A stretch of 64,000 bases of DNA, from NCBI GenBank assembly GCA_000621905.1, contig JHXB01000009.1, forward strand, positions 1-64,000, read 5' to 3'. This document shows, in pieces, positions 47,116 through 54,834 of the stretch (within the stretch, counting starts at the first letter, position 1; each line of letters starts with the position of its first letter). The position numbers and the translations under genes are program-made. This DNA is from Lachnospiraceae bacterium NC2004. Its GTDB lineage: Bacteria; Bacillota; Clostridia; Lachnospirales; Lachnospiraceae. Below the pieces are notes generated by a model. The model had not been told where the DNA came from. It saw nothing but the letters and a program-made list of their open reading frames with translations, and ran no database searches.

Positions 47116-48672
47116 TTATTCTACCAACCACTCATCAATAGTCCTCGTATCAGTTAAGAAATTAACTCCAACCTTGTATAATTTCCTACTATCAGCAGCA
47201 TAAGGCTTGGCGTAACCTTTATCTTCGATCTGATCAAGTGCTTCCTTAGCTGACTTATCACGCTTAAACTCGAAAATGAATATATAATCTTGCGTCTCTA
47301 ATATTACATCAGCCCTACCTACTGCATTATGGACCTCAGTCTTAGCAAACTGCCCAAGCAGCATAAAGACGATGTATATCACATTCTGAAAGTTACTTTC
47401 TGTCTCCTTTTCATCATTTACATAAGGAATATTGGCATACAAAGCAACAAAACGATTCATGAAGCTATCAATCTCACCAGAACGTATATCAAGGAGAAAA
47501 CTTCTAATATCTAAAGGTCTGGCCTTATCCTCTCTATGTAAAACCATCGGAACAAGACTCTTTAAGAAGCCATATTTCACTTCATTGTTAGGATAGCTAA
47601 GCCCATAATATCTTAGCTCTTCATCATAATCCACAATCGTCAGATATCCTGTCTGATATAGAAGCGGGATTGGATTCGGATTGTCAGATCTGTAATCCTT
47701 AAGTTCTGACTCCTCTGCATACAAACTTCCGTCCGTAAACTCTTTAATATCAATATCTACATTTTTAAGTCTGTCTACCAAAAATGTAGGCGTTCCCGTC
47801 TCAAACCAATACGCCCCAAATTCTTTCTTCTTAAAGGCATTTATCAAACTAAACGGATTATATACTCCATCTGCATTCGGGTGAAAATGATAACCGTCAT
47901 ACATACTTTTAAGTTTGTCAAGACACTCATCAACAGTTAACTTTCTTCGCTCCGCCATTGACTCAATCTCAGGAATAAATGTCCTTCTTAACTCTTCCTC
48001 TGTTATACCACATATTCCGGCATAATCCTCATCCACAGAAATATCCTGAAGCTGGTTAAGATCACTGAATATGCTAACTTTAGAAAACTTAGTAACACCG
48101 GTTAAAAATACAAACTTAAGATAGCGATCATAACTCTTTAATGTACTAAAAAAGCCTTTAAACACAGCCTTATTATGCTCTAGCAACTCATTATCCGCCT
48201 CTAAAAGCGGTTTATCATACTCATCAACAAGGACAACAACGTTGTTCTTATCGGTTGCTGCTATTTCGATAAGCTTCTGAAATCTTCCGGATAATGAGTC
48301 TTCTTGTTCACTTATACCGTACTTCTTCTCCCATGCTTTAAGATGCACGTCAAGAACTGTTTCTAATGCATCTTCTCTCTTAAAATTATCTTTATTAAAA
48401 TCAAAATAGAATATCGGACAAGGCTCAAATGCTGACTTATCGTCCTTAGATAATTCTTCTATGGCAAGCCCTTTAAAAAGCTCCTTCTTTCCCTCAAAAT
48501 AAGCTCTCATTGTAGAAAGAAGTAGACTCTTACCAAAACGTCTCGGTCTACTCAAGAAATAAGGCTTCCCCTCTCTAGTCAGTTTATATATGTATTCCGT
48601 CTTGTCCACGTAGATATAATCATCACTTATTAACGATTCGAAATCCTGTATTCCAATCGGAAGTTTTCTCAT
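47116..48672 (-). CDS. AAA-ATPase-like / PD-(D/E)XK nuclease family protein
   Basis: The 518-residue protein starts with the pattern of the AAA-ATPase-like family: IGIQDFESLISDDYIYVDKT, then Walker A FLSRPRRFGKSLLLSTM near residue 43, and Walker B VVLVDEYDKPL near 145. The C-terminus is a PD-(D/E)XK nuclease-like domain with GRADVILETQDYIFIFEFKRD near 465. Such genes are often present in many copies in anaerobes, and their role is not settled (defence and mobile-element links have been suggested). The ATG has GGAGG. Confidence 0.88.
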   Translation of the reverse strand: MRKLPIGIQDFESLISDDYIYVDKTEYIYKLTREGKPYFLSRPRRFGKSLLLSTMRAYFEGKKELFKGLAIEELSKDDKSAFEPCPIFYFDFNKDNFKREDALETVLDVHLKAWEKKYGISEQEDSLSGRFQKLIEIAATDKNNVVVLVDEYDKPLLEADNELLEHNKAVFKGFFSTLKSYDRYLKFVFLTGVTKFSKVSIFSDLNQLQDISVDEDYAGICGITEEELRRTFIPEIESMAERRKLTVDECLDKLKSMYDGYHFHPNADGVYNPFSLINAFKKKEFGAYWFETGTPTFLVDRLKNVDIDIKEFTDGSLYAEESELKDYRSDNPNPIPLLYQTGYLTIVDYDEELRYYGLSYPNNEVKYGFLKSLVPMVLHREDKARPLDIRSFLLDIRSGEIDSFMNRFVALYANIPYVNDEKETESNFQNVIYIVFMLLGQFAKTEVHNAVGRADVILETQDYIFIFEFKRDKSAKEALDQIEDKGYAKPYAADSRKLYKVGVNFLTDTRTIDEWLVE

Positions 48673-48792
48673 CCTAAGTCGCCTCCTCGAATAATACTAT
48701 TACTCCTATTTCATTCCATTATACTAACTCTTTCAACTCATTACAAGGTTGTTGTAAAATAATAATGCTAAGTAATCAATAGGGATATAAAC

Positions 48793-48873
48793 AAAAGGAG
48801 AGGGAGTATATGTAAGTGCCTAAATGGAGGCGTTTACATATACTCCCTTTCATGAAGGAGAGAAATAATTATG
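48793..48873 (+). repeat. 81-bp direct repeat, copy 1
   Basis: Identical to 50162-50242. It contains a 14-bp perfect stem (48802-48815 with 48834-48847), then GGAGAGAAATAATTATG, a ribosome site and ATG. A 22-codon open frame follows here, running into GGGGAC-type repeat sequence. It looks like the leader of a lost gene. Confidence 0.9.
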
Positions 48874-48980
48874 GATAGACCACGGGGACAGATCCTGTGG
48901 TTTTCTGTGGTTTTCCTGTGGTTTTCCTTTAGTCATTAGGGGGGATACTTCGTGATGAATACTCTTAAATACAGGGGTGG

Positions 48981-50051
48981 TTATACCACCCCATACTCCT
49001 TGACATATTCAGAGAAAAAGGGAGGATATATACTTATATATCCCTGCTTCGCTGATATTACACCTCGCTTAATTAAGCGATCTCTGTATACCGAATAATT
49101 CTTCATTTTATCTCCCATGAGGTCTAGCACCTCGGCTCGTTTATATTGTTCTTTATCGGTGATAAGCGATGTTAAGAATCTGTCCTCGTCAGAGAGTTCT
49201 TCCCATATTTTCTCATAAGAATATGAGAAGAGTGAAGCTCTTAGCTCGTCAACAACCTCTTCTAATGAAACCTTATTACCCTTTTGGAAGTATATTGAAC
49301 CTAGTTGTTGGAATGCATAAGCATATCCTTTGGTTATTGTTGCTAGCTTTTTAGCAAGGTCAATATCTATCTTTAATTTATTCTTATACATTTCACACAT
49401 TCTGGTATGATTAAGAGGAGCGGTTATTATTGAAGTGCCACGCCTAAAAAAAGTCAGGTTCTTGACATTGCTTATCTCTGTAACATTTTCATATAATCCT
49501 GTGCAAATGATATAGACAGGTAGCCCCGAAATCATCCATCCACCAAATTCCAATGAAAATGTAATCATTTCAGGAGTCTTGGATACTTCGTCAACACACA
49601 GCAGAACCTTCTTCTTTTTGGATTGGACTATATCAAGCATTTTTCTGATTTCAACACCAATATCAAAATATTTATCATCTTCAGTTTTGGCGTAACCTAT
49701 GCCTCCACCGGTTCCGAACACAGACGCGTTAATGTTTATGCTCTTGCTTTTGACACTTTTCTTGATGAAGTCTTCGCTGTAAAGGTATGCGGCAAACTGA
49801 GAAAGCATATCTCTTGACGGATTTAAGGTGTAGACAAGCCAACCTTTTTTGGCATATTCCGGAGATTTCATTGTCTCTTGAACATTGGACATTATGACTG
49901 TTTTGCCTGAACCACGAATTCCGGTTATCTTGTATATGGCTTCTGAAGGGCTATCGTAAGAAAAATTCTCTATAATCATCTCCGGTGCAGTCGTTATAAT
50001 ATACGTATCCTCAGGCAATCTGCTAAATGTTGTTGTAAATGGGTTTTGCAT
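48981..50051 (-). CDS. AAA-family ATP-binding protein
   Basis: The 356-residue protein has Walker A ITGIRGSGKTVIMSNV near residue 45 and Walker B KKVLLCVDEVSKTP near 160. A sensor-like region and a C-terminal winged-helix-like part (EVLDLMGDKMKNYSVYRDRLIKRGVISAKQ has that pattern, in part) follow. It resembles STAND-type or archaeal-type ATPases found next to mobile or regulatory loci. Substrate and partner are unknown. The ATG at 50051 is chosen because GAGG lies 8 nt upstream. It lies exactly between two copies of an 81-bp direct repeat, so it may have arrived as a unit. Confidence 0.75.
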   Translation of the reverse strand: MQNPFTTTFSRLPEDTYIITTAPEMIIENFSYDSPSEAIYKITGIRGSGKTVIMSNVQETMKSPEYAKKGWLVYTLNPSRDMLSQFAAYLYSEDFIKKSVKSKSININASVFGTGGGIGYAKTEDDKYFDIGVEIRKMLDIVQSKKKKVLLCVDEVSKTPEMITFSLEFGGWMISGLPVYIICTGLYENVTEISNVKNLTFFRRGTSIITAPLNHTRMCEMYKNKLKIDIDLAKKLATITKGYAYAFQQLGSIYFQKGNKVSLEEVVDELRASLFSYSYEKIWEELSDEDRFLTSLITDKEQYKRAEVLDLMGDKMKNYSVYRDRLIKRGVISAKQGYISIYPPFFSEYVKEYGVV

Positions 50052-50067
50052 GTCAATCACCTCACTC

Positions 50068-50146
50068 GATTTATACTTTTTATAGTTTTGAATCTGATTT
50101 ATACTTTTTATACTTTTTAAATTATTTTATACTTTTTATACTTTTT
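50068..50146. repeat. AT-rich ATACTTTTT repeats upstream of the AAA gene
   Basis: The motif TTATACTTTTTATA or shortened forms occurs about five times in 80 bp, just before the gene's start. On the minus strand it reads AAAAAGTATAAA, so the repeats cover its promoter region. Confidence 0.7.
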
Positions 50147-50161
50147 TGTCAAGGAAAGGGT

Positions 50162-50242
50162 AAAAGGAGAGGGAGTATATGTAAGTGCCTAAATGGAGGC
50201 GTTTACATATACTCCCTTTCATGAAGGAGAGAAATAATTATG
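50162..50242 (+). repeat. 81-bp direct repeat, copy 2
   Basis: Perfect second copy of 48793-48873, offset 1369 bp. After the shared ATG the frame here ends after six codons. The stem arms are 50171-50184 and 50203-50216. Confidence 0.9.
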
Positions 50243-50359
50243 AAAAGAAAAGATTATTAATATCATTTACTTCTTATCTATTGTTATATTAATGCGCGGA
50301 TATGACAAGGGTATGAATGAAAAATGAACAAACTGTAAACATTTTCAGCGGATTAATAT

Positions 50360-50501
50360 GGAGCATACTGTGTTGTTTCTTCGGGACGCCTCTCGGCTCG
50401 AAGGCGCGTTGCTCACGTTACTAAATTCGTGCTAAGCTTACGCTTGCACTCATTAAGTAACGAGACGCGCCAACGCCCTCAGAAATAACACAGTATGCTC
50501 C
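50360..50501. repeat. large hairpin element, copy 10 (altered stem)
   Basis: Arms GGAGCATACTGTGTT and AACACAGTATGCTCC, GGGACG/CGCCCT and GGCGCG/CGCGCC surround the CACGTTACTAAATTC core. The arm differs from other type A copies at several positions but both sides have changed together. GGTGG/GGCGGGGCCACC hairpins follow at about 50511-50540. Confidence 0.8.
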
Positions 50502-50603
50502 TACAATCCTCAGGGTGGCGGGGCCACCGGGGTTACTTTTTGTGGCGGGGTCACCAGAGATATGTTATAATTAATTCATATTATATTTGTGAGGTTATAT
50601 TAG

Positions 50604-51212
50604 ATGAATTTCGAATATGAAACCAAGCGTCTTGTTATGAAGGTTTGTCATGATGATATGGCGGGGCACGTGCTTTCTTTTTATGAGGGTAACCGCGAGT
50701 TCTTTGATAAATACGAGATGACAAGAGCAGACAATTTCTATACTCTTCCGTATCAGCAAGCTACTTTGAAGGTTGAATATGATGAAACTTTTCGTAGAAA
50801 GATGATTAGATTTTACATTTTCAAAAAGGACGAAATCGCTGATATTAACAAGGATTACGAGGTGTTTAGTGACCTTGATGTTATAAGAAAAAGAATCGTC
50901 GGTTCGGTGAGTCTTACGCAGATTAGGACCGGCGCTTTTAAGGATGCTCTTTTTGGTTACAAGCTCGATAACAGATATTGGGGGCAGGGTTACGCAACGG
51001 AAGCGTGTAAGAAGCTTATGGAGATAGCATTTGACGAATTGGGATTACACAGGTTAAATGCCATGATTATGCCGGATAATGAGAGGTCAATCAAGCTTAT
51101 TGAGGGTCTTGGTTTTAAGAAAGAGGGTATTATTAGAGAGGCTTGCGAAGTTGACGGAGTTTACGAAGATCATATTTTATATTCATTTGTTAAGGGATTG
51201 GATGATGTATGA
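50604..51212 (+). CDS. GNAT-family N-acetyltransferase (RimJ/RimL-like)
   Basis: The 202-residue protein has the RimJ/RimL-like layout: N-terminal YETKRLVMK, central RIVGSVSLTQ, then GYKLDNRYWGQGYATEACKK with the acetyl-CoA-binding loop near residue 130, and HRLNAMIMPDNERSIKLIEGLGF. The substrate, perhaps a protein N-terminus or small amine, is unknown. It overlaps tadA by 4 bp and so is in one operon with it. Confidence 0.88.
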   Translation: MNFEYETKRLVMKVCHDDMAGHVLSFYEGNREFFDKYEMTRADNFYTLPYQQATLKVEYDETFRRKMIRFYIFKKDEIADINKDYEVFSDLDVIRKRIVGSVSLTQIRTGAFKDALFGYKLDNRYWGQGYATEACKKLMEIAFDELGLHRLNAMIMPDNERSIKLIEGLGFKKEGIIREACEVDGVYEDHILYSFVKGLDDV

Positions 51213-51673
51213 AGAAGCTTAGTGATGATGAGAGATATATGAGGGAGGCAATTCGCCAGGCGAAGAAGGCAGAGAAGATAGGGGATGTTCCCATCGGGTG
51301 CGTAATCGTGTATGATGGCAAGATTATTGCGAGAGGCTACAACAGGCGAAACAAGGACAAGACGACGCTTGCGCATGCTGAGCTTGTTGCAATCAAGAAG
51401 GCGAGCAAGATTCTTGGTGATTGGCGCTTGGAAGAATGCACAATGTACATAACATTAGAGCCGTGTCAAATGTGCGCGGGTGCCATTGTGCAGGCTCGTA
51501 TTCCGAAAGTAATATGTGGTTGTATGAATCCTAAGGCGGGCTGCGCAGGGTCGATCTTGGATTTATTCCATGTTGATAAATTTAACCACAAAGTAGATTT
51601 TGAATACGGGATTATGGAAGATGAGTGCAGAGAGATGATGCAGTCATTTTTTAGAAAACTCAGAAAGAAATAA
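51209..51673 (+). CDS. tadA: tRNA-specific adenosine deaminase TadA
   Basis: The 154-residue enzyme turns A34 of tRNA-Arg(ACG) into inosine. Zinc and catalytic residues are in THAE-like TLAHAELVAI (His and Glu) and LEPCQMCAGAI (two Cys). DVPIGCVIV and GCMNPKAGCAGS are also typical. The start overlaps the preceding stop. Confidence 0.94.
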   Translation: MKKLSDDERYMREAIRQAKKAEKIGDVPIGCVIVYDGKIIARGYNRRNKDKTTLAHAELVAIKKASKILGDWRLEECTMYITLEPCQMCAGAIVQARIPKVICGCMNPKAGCAGSILDLFHVDKFNHKVDFEYGIMEDECREMMQSFFRKLRKK

Positions 51674-51688
51674 GGAAGGACATTGTTT

Positions 51689-53608
51689 ATGAGGAGATTT
51701 ATTTCGTTGTTATTGGTGGCGTTGTTAGCATTTGCAAATGTTAACGTAGGCGCTAAAGCAGAAGGCACGGACCCGCTATGGGGAGCCAAAAAGATAGGAG
51801 CTTTATCATTTGCCGAAAAGCTCGCATCGTTTGACAGCAGTAAAAATGAGGTTGTGGTTGCTGTAATTGATTCGGGAATTGATGCGTCTATTCCTAAATT
51901 CGATGGGCGTCTAATATTAAAGGAAGACATGAATCTCACTGATGAAAAGGAAGTTAAGTCAGCTTCCGGAGAGTTTCATCATGGGACATTTGTTTCAAGC
52001 GTAATAGTTGACTGCACCCCTAATTTAAACAACATAAAGATTATGCCTGTTAAAGCATCTTATAACGGTGATGGTGATGACGACATTGCAACATGGGCGA
52101 AGGGCGTTGATTACGCTGTCGAGCATGGCGCGCAGATTATTAACATGAGTCTTGGCGGCCACGAGGAGGCATCTGAGGGAGATGAAGTTAAGAAGTACGA
52201 AGCGCTTAGAGCTGCCGTTAAGAGAGCGGTTGCTGCGGGAGTTACAGTTGTTGTTGCTGCGAGCAATGAGGGTTCATCAACATCTGCTCAGTCGCCGGCT
52301 AACATTCGCGAAGCCATCACCGTTGCTGCAGTTGATGAAAGCAATACCTTAGCTGAGTTCTCTAACTTCGGTGCAAATGTTGATTTCTCGGCACCGGGTG
52401 TCGATATCGCGGGAGCCTTACCTGGCGGCGTTGTTTCATTTGAAAATGGAACTTCATTTGCAGCACCACATATTACAGCACTTTGCGCAATGATTAAGAT
52501 GGCACACCCTGACTACAGTCCACAGATGATTGAGAAGGTACTTATGAGCAACTGTGCCGACTTAGAGTCAAAGGGATGGGACTACTACACCGGATATGGA
52601 ATTCCTGATTTTAGCAATGTGATTCCGGGGCAGGAGAAGTCAGATTACGACAATACGGCGGATCTTGTTAAGATTGAAGATTGCTTTAATAGAGAAGCGT
52701 TTGAGGAAGATATTGAAACTGTTAAGATAGACGGATATCAGTGTACTGATGCTGACGATGGAATTGCGATAGTTGGAGTTGGATATGATTACGTGGTTAA
52801 CCCTGACGTCGAGATTCCGGCTACTCTTGAATATGAGGGAGAGACTTATCCTGTTAAGTCGGTTTCTATATATAACTATAAGGCCGACATGAGCACGGTT
52901 AAGAGCATCAAGGTTGCTTCGTCTGTCGCTACGATAGATGATTGGGCGTTTAAGGGATGTGTAAATGTCACCAGCGTTGAGCTTAGCGAAGGTCTTAAAT
53001 CAATCGGCGATTTAGCATTTGCAAGCGATAAGCTAAAAGAGATAACCATACCGGACAGCGTGACGGAGATGGCTGACAGGGCTGTGGGATTTGTAGATGG
53101 TGACAATTACGATGTAGATTATGTTTCGGATTTTGTAGTCAGAGGAAATGTTGGAACAGAGGCGCAACAGTATGCTATCAGGAGCGGAGTGACATTTGTT
53201 CCGTTAGATGGATCGACAATCGGAACGGTGTTCAGGTCAGGAGATTTCACATACAGGATTACCGGCAAGAATACGGTTGAGCTTGCCAAGTCTATCAAAA
53301 TTAATAAGAAGCAGACTATACCTGCGACCGTTAAGTACGGTACAACCTATAAAGTTACGTCGATTGCCGATCGTGCATTTTATGCAAATGAATACATAAC
53401 CACAGTCACTATCGGAAAGAATATTAAAAAGATTGGCGCCGGCGCATTTTGGGACTCAATAAAGCTTAAGAAGATTGTTGTTAAGAGCACAGGTCTTAAG
53501 AAGAGTAAGGTTGGCAAGAATGCATTTAAGAATGTTGCCAAGAAGGCCAAATTCACCTTCCCTAAGTCTAAGAAGAAGGCATATAAGAAGTTTCTAAAAA
53601 GAAAATAG
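51689..53608 (+). CDS. secreted S8 subtilase with C-terminal BspA-like leucine-rich repeats
   Basis: The 639-residue protein has a signal peptide (MRRFISLLLVALLAFANVNV) and a subtilisin-type protease domain. Its catalytic Asp is in VAVIDSGIDAS, His in FHHGTFVSSVI and Ser in NGTSFAAPHITALCAMI. After residue 320 come repeats of the LRR_5 (BspA) type, such as STVKSIKVASSVATIDDWAFKG split over several copies, and a Lys-rich end. No propeptide domain of the I9 type is evident. It probably acts outside the cell and binds surfaces through the repeats. AAGGAAGGA precedes the ATG at 51689. Confidence 0.87.
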   Translation: MRRFISLLLVALLAFANVNVGAKAEGTDPLWGAKKIGALSFAEKLASFDSSKNEVVVAVIDSGIDASIPKFDGRLILKEDMNLTDEKEVKSASGEFHHGTFVSSVIVDCTPNLNNIKIMPVKASYNGDGDDDIATWAKGVDYAVEHGAQIINMSLGGHEEASEGDEVKKYEALRAAVKRAVAAGVTVVVAASNEGSSTSAQSPANIREAITVAAVDESNTLAEFSNFGANVDFSAPGVDIAGALPGGVVSFENGTSFAAPHITALCAMIKMAHPDYSPQMIEKVLMSNCADLESKGWDYYTGYGIPDFSNVIPGQEKSDYDNTADLVKIEDCFNREAFEEDIETVKIDGYQCTDADDGIAIVGVGYDYVVNPDVEIPATLEYEGETYPVKSVSIYNYKADMSTVKSIKVASSVATIDDWAFKGCVNVTSVELSEGLKSIGDLAFASDKLKEITIPDSVTEMADRAVGFVDGDNYDVDYVSDFVVRGNVGTEAQQYAIRSGVTFVPLDGSTIGTVFRSGDFTYRITGKNTVELAKSIKINKKQTIPATVKYGTTYKVTSIADRAFYANEYITTVTIGKNIKKIGAGAFWDSIKLKKIVVKSTGLKKSKVGKNAFKNVAKKAKFTFPKSKKKAYKKFLKRK

Positions 53609-53617
53609 GTATGAAAT

Positions 53618-53650
53618 AAGCCATTACAAGCGATATACTTGTAATGGCTT
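53618..53650. terminator. bidirectional hairpin between subtilase gene and SRP RNA
   Basis: AAGCCATTACAAG and CTTGTAATGGCTT form a perfect 13-bp stem between the convergent transcripts. Confidence 0.8.
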
Positions 53651-53663
53651 TAATTGTCTTATA

Positions 53664-53929
53664 AATCCACGCAGTCTGCGTTGTGACCGCAGATGAAAGC
53701 GTTACCATGGCAGTTAGCTCGATCCAGGCACCCTCACGGCACACAGGATGACTGCTTAAGGCTGCTTCGTTCCCGACCTGACCTGGTTCACAGGTCCTGT
53801 TGCGTGAGACCAAGATGTCAACACCACTTACCATGGGCAGCCAGACACCCTAAAAGCCCCGAAACAGACCGTCGTCTCCGCTATAGCTACGGAAAGAGGG
53901 CCTCGCTACGACCCCGACTAGCGTGGATT
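53664..53929 (-). ncRNA. ffs: signal recognition particle RNA, large (Alu-domain) form
   Basis: The minus strand matches the 6S-type SRP RNA of Firmicutes at about 266 nt. The apical domain reads GTCAGGTCGGGAACGAAGCAGC. The flanking GTGTTGAC, GTGAGGGTGCCTGGATCGAG and GAGCTAACTGCC segments are conserved. The ends AATCCACGC and GCGTGGATT pair. It forms the SRP with Ffh. Open frames crossing this stretch on either strand are not genes. Confidence 0.95.
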
Positions 53930-53932
53930 TCC

Positions 53933-53961
53933 ATTATACATAAATTATTGGACACTGTCAA
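53933..53961 (-). promoter_or_regulatory. consensus sigma-A promoter of the SRP RNA
   Basis: Perfect TTGACA (53956-53961), 17 bp, perfect TATAAT (53933-53938) on the minus strand, ending only a few bases before the RNA 5' end. Confidence 0.93.
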
Positions 53962-54166
53962 ATGATACTGATATTTCAAGTGAAAATGCGGGTGGTAACA
54001 TTTTCATTTGCAAAATATTTGTTACATTTGCTTAAAAAGAGTGGAAATTATATCTAAAAAGTGTTAAGATAATACAAGTATGTTTTATGTTAAGTAAGTT
54101 TAACTGTTGCGCGGGGGCGTAGGCATTTGCCTATATTTAAGAACAGATGGCTGAAGGTGAAGAACA

Positions 54167-54772
54167 ATGATGAACTACACGACTATTATTGAATATGTTA
54201 AGGAGCAGACGGAGACCAATGGGCGTCCGCCTAAGTATCCTTTCAGAGACAGGTTTGAGCACACCATGAGGGTGTACAGATGGGCGATTAAGCTCCAGAA
54301 CAAGCTTGGTGGCGATTTGGAGATTATTTCTTTAGCGGCCTTGCTTCACGATGTTGGATGGGATGAGAAGGAAGAGATTTCGCATGCGGTAGTCGGTGCG
54401 CAGATGGCAGCGGATTTCTTGGTTGAGATGGATTACGATCCTGCTAAGATTGGGCGTGTTTGCGAGATTATCAGGCGTCACGAAGATCAGGACACTGAGG
54501 ATGAGTTGTCATTGGAGTGTCAGATTGTGATGGATGCGGATTTGCTTGATGAACTTGGTGCTATAGGCGTTTTGTGGGATGCGATGGCTACTGCTGTTGA
54601 AGGCGGCGATCAGGCTAGCTACAAGCGTGCTTACTCAAGGATTCGCCAGTACTACAAGATTAACGTGCCGAAGCGTGTGAGAGCCAAGACGCCGGAGGGC
54701 AAGCGTGAGTACCAGAGGCGTATGGATTTTGTGCAATCGTTTATCGCACAGTTAGAGCGAGAACTTTTCTAG
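54167..54772 (+). CDS. HD-domain metal-dependent phosphohydrolase
   Basis: The 201-residue protein has the HD pattern: His in FEHTMRVYRWAIKL, HD in ALLHDVGWDEKEEISHA near residue 63, another His in IIRRHEDQD, and Asp in IVMDADLLDELG. Members hydrolyse phosphate esters or nucleotides; the substrate is unknown. A gap of 237 bp before it holds the SRP promoter and nothing else clear. Confidence 0.85.
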   Translation: MMNYTTIIEYVKEQTETNGRPPKYPFRDRFEHTMRVYRWAIKLQNKLGGDLEIISLAALLHDVGWDEKEEISHAVVGAQMAADFLVEMDYDPAKIGRVCEIIRRHEDQDTEDELSLECQIVMDADLLDELGAIGVLWDAMATAVEGGDQASYKRAYSRIRQYYKINVPKRVRAKTPEGKREYQRRMDFVQSFIAQLERELF

Positions 54773-54790
54773 TTGAATATGATTTTAAGT

Positions 54791-54812
54791 GTCACTTCCG
54801 GTTGGGAGTGAC
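54791..54812 (+). terminator. hairpin after the HD gene
   Basis: GTCACTTCC and GGGAGTGAC form a stem followed by ATTTCTTA. The T-run is weak, so it may only attenuate. Confidence 0.5.
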
Positions 54813-54834
54813 ATTTCTTATGAAGGAGTAAGTT

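Noticed and set aside
48871-48939. A 22-codon frame after the first 81-bp repeat
   Set aside because: It has a good ribosome site, but the coding part is GGGGAC-type repeat sequence and the second copy leads to only six codons. It is more likely a gene remnant.
53568-53965. Two overlapping open frames on opposite strands near 53.6-54.0 kb
   Set aside because: They lie across the SRP RNA, which explains the whole segment including its promoter.
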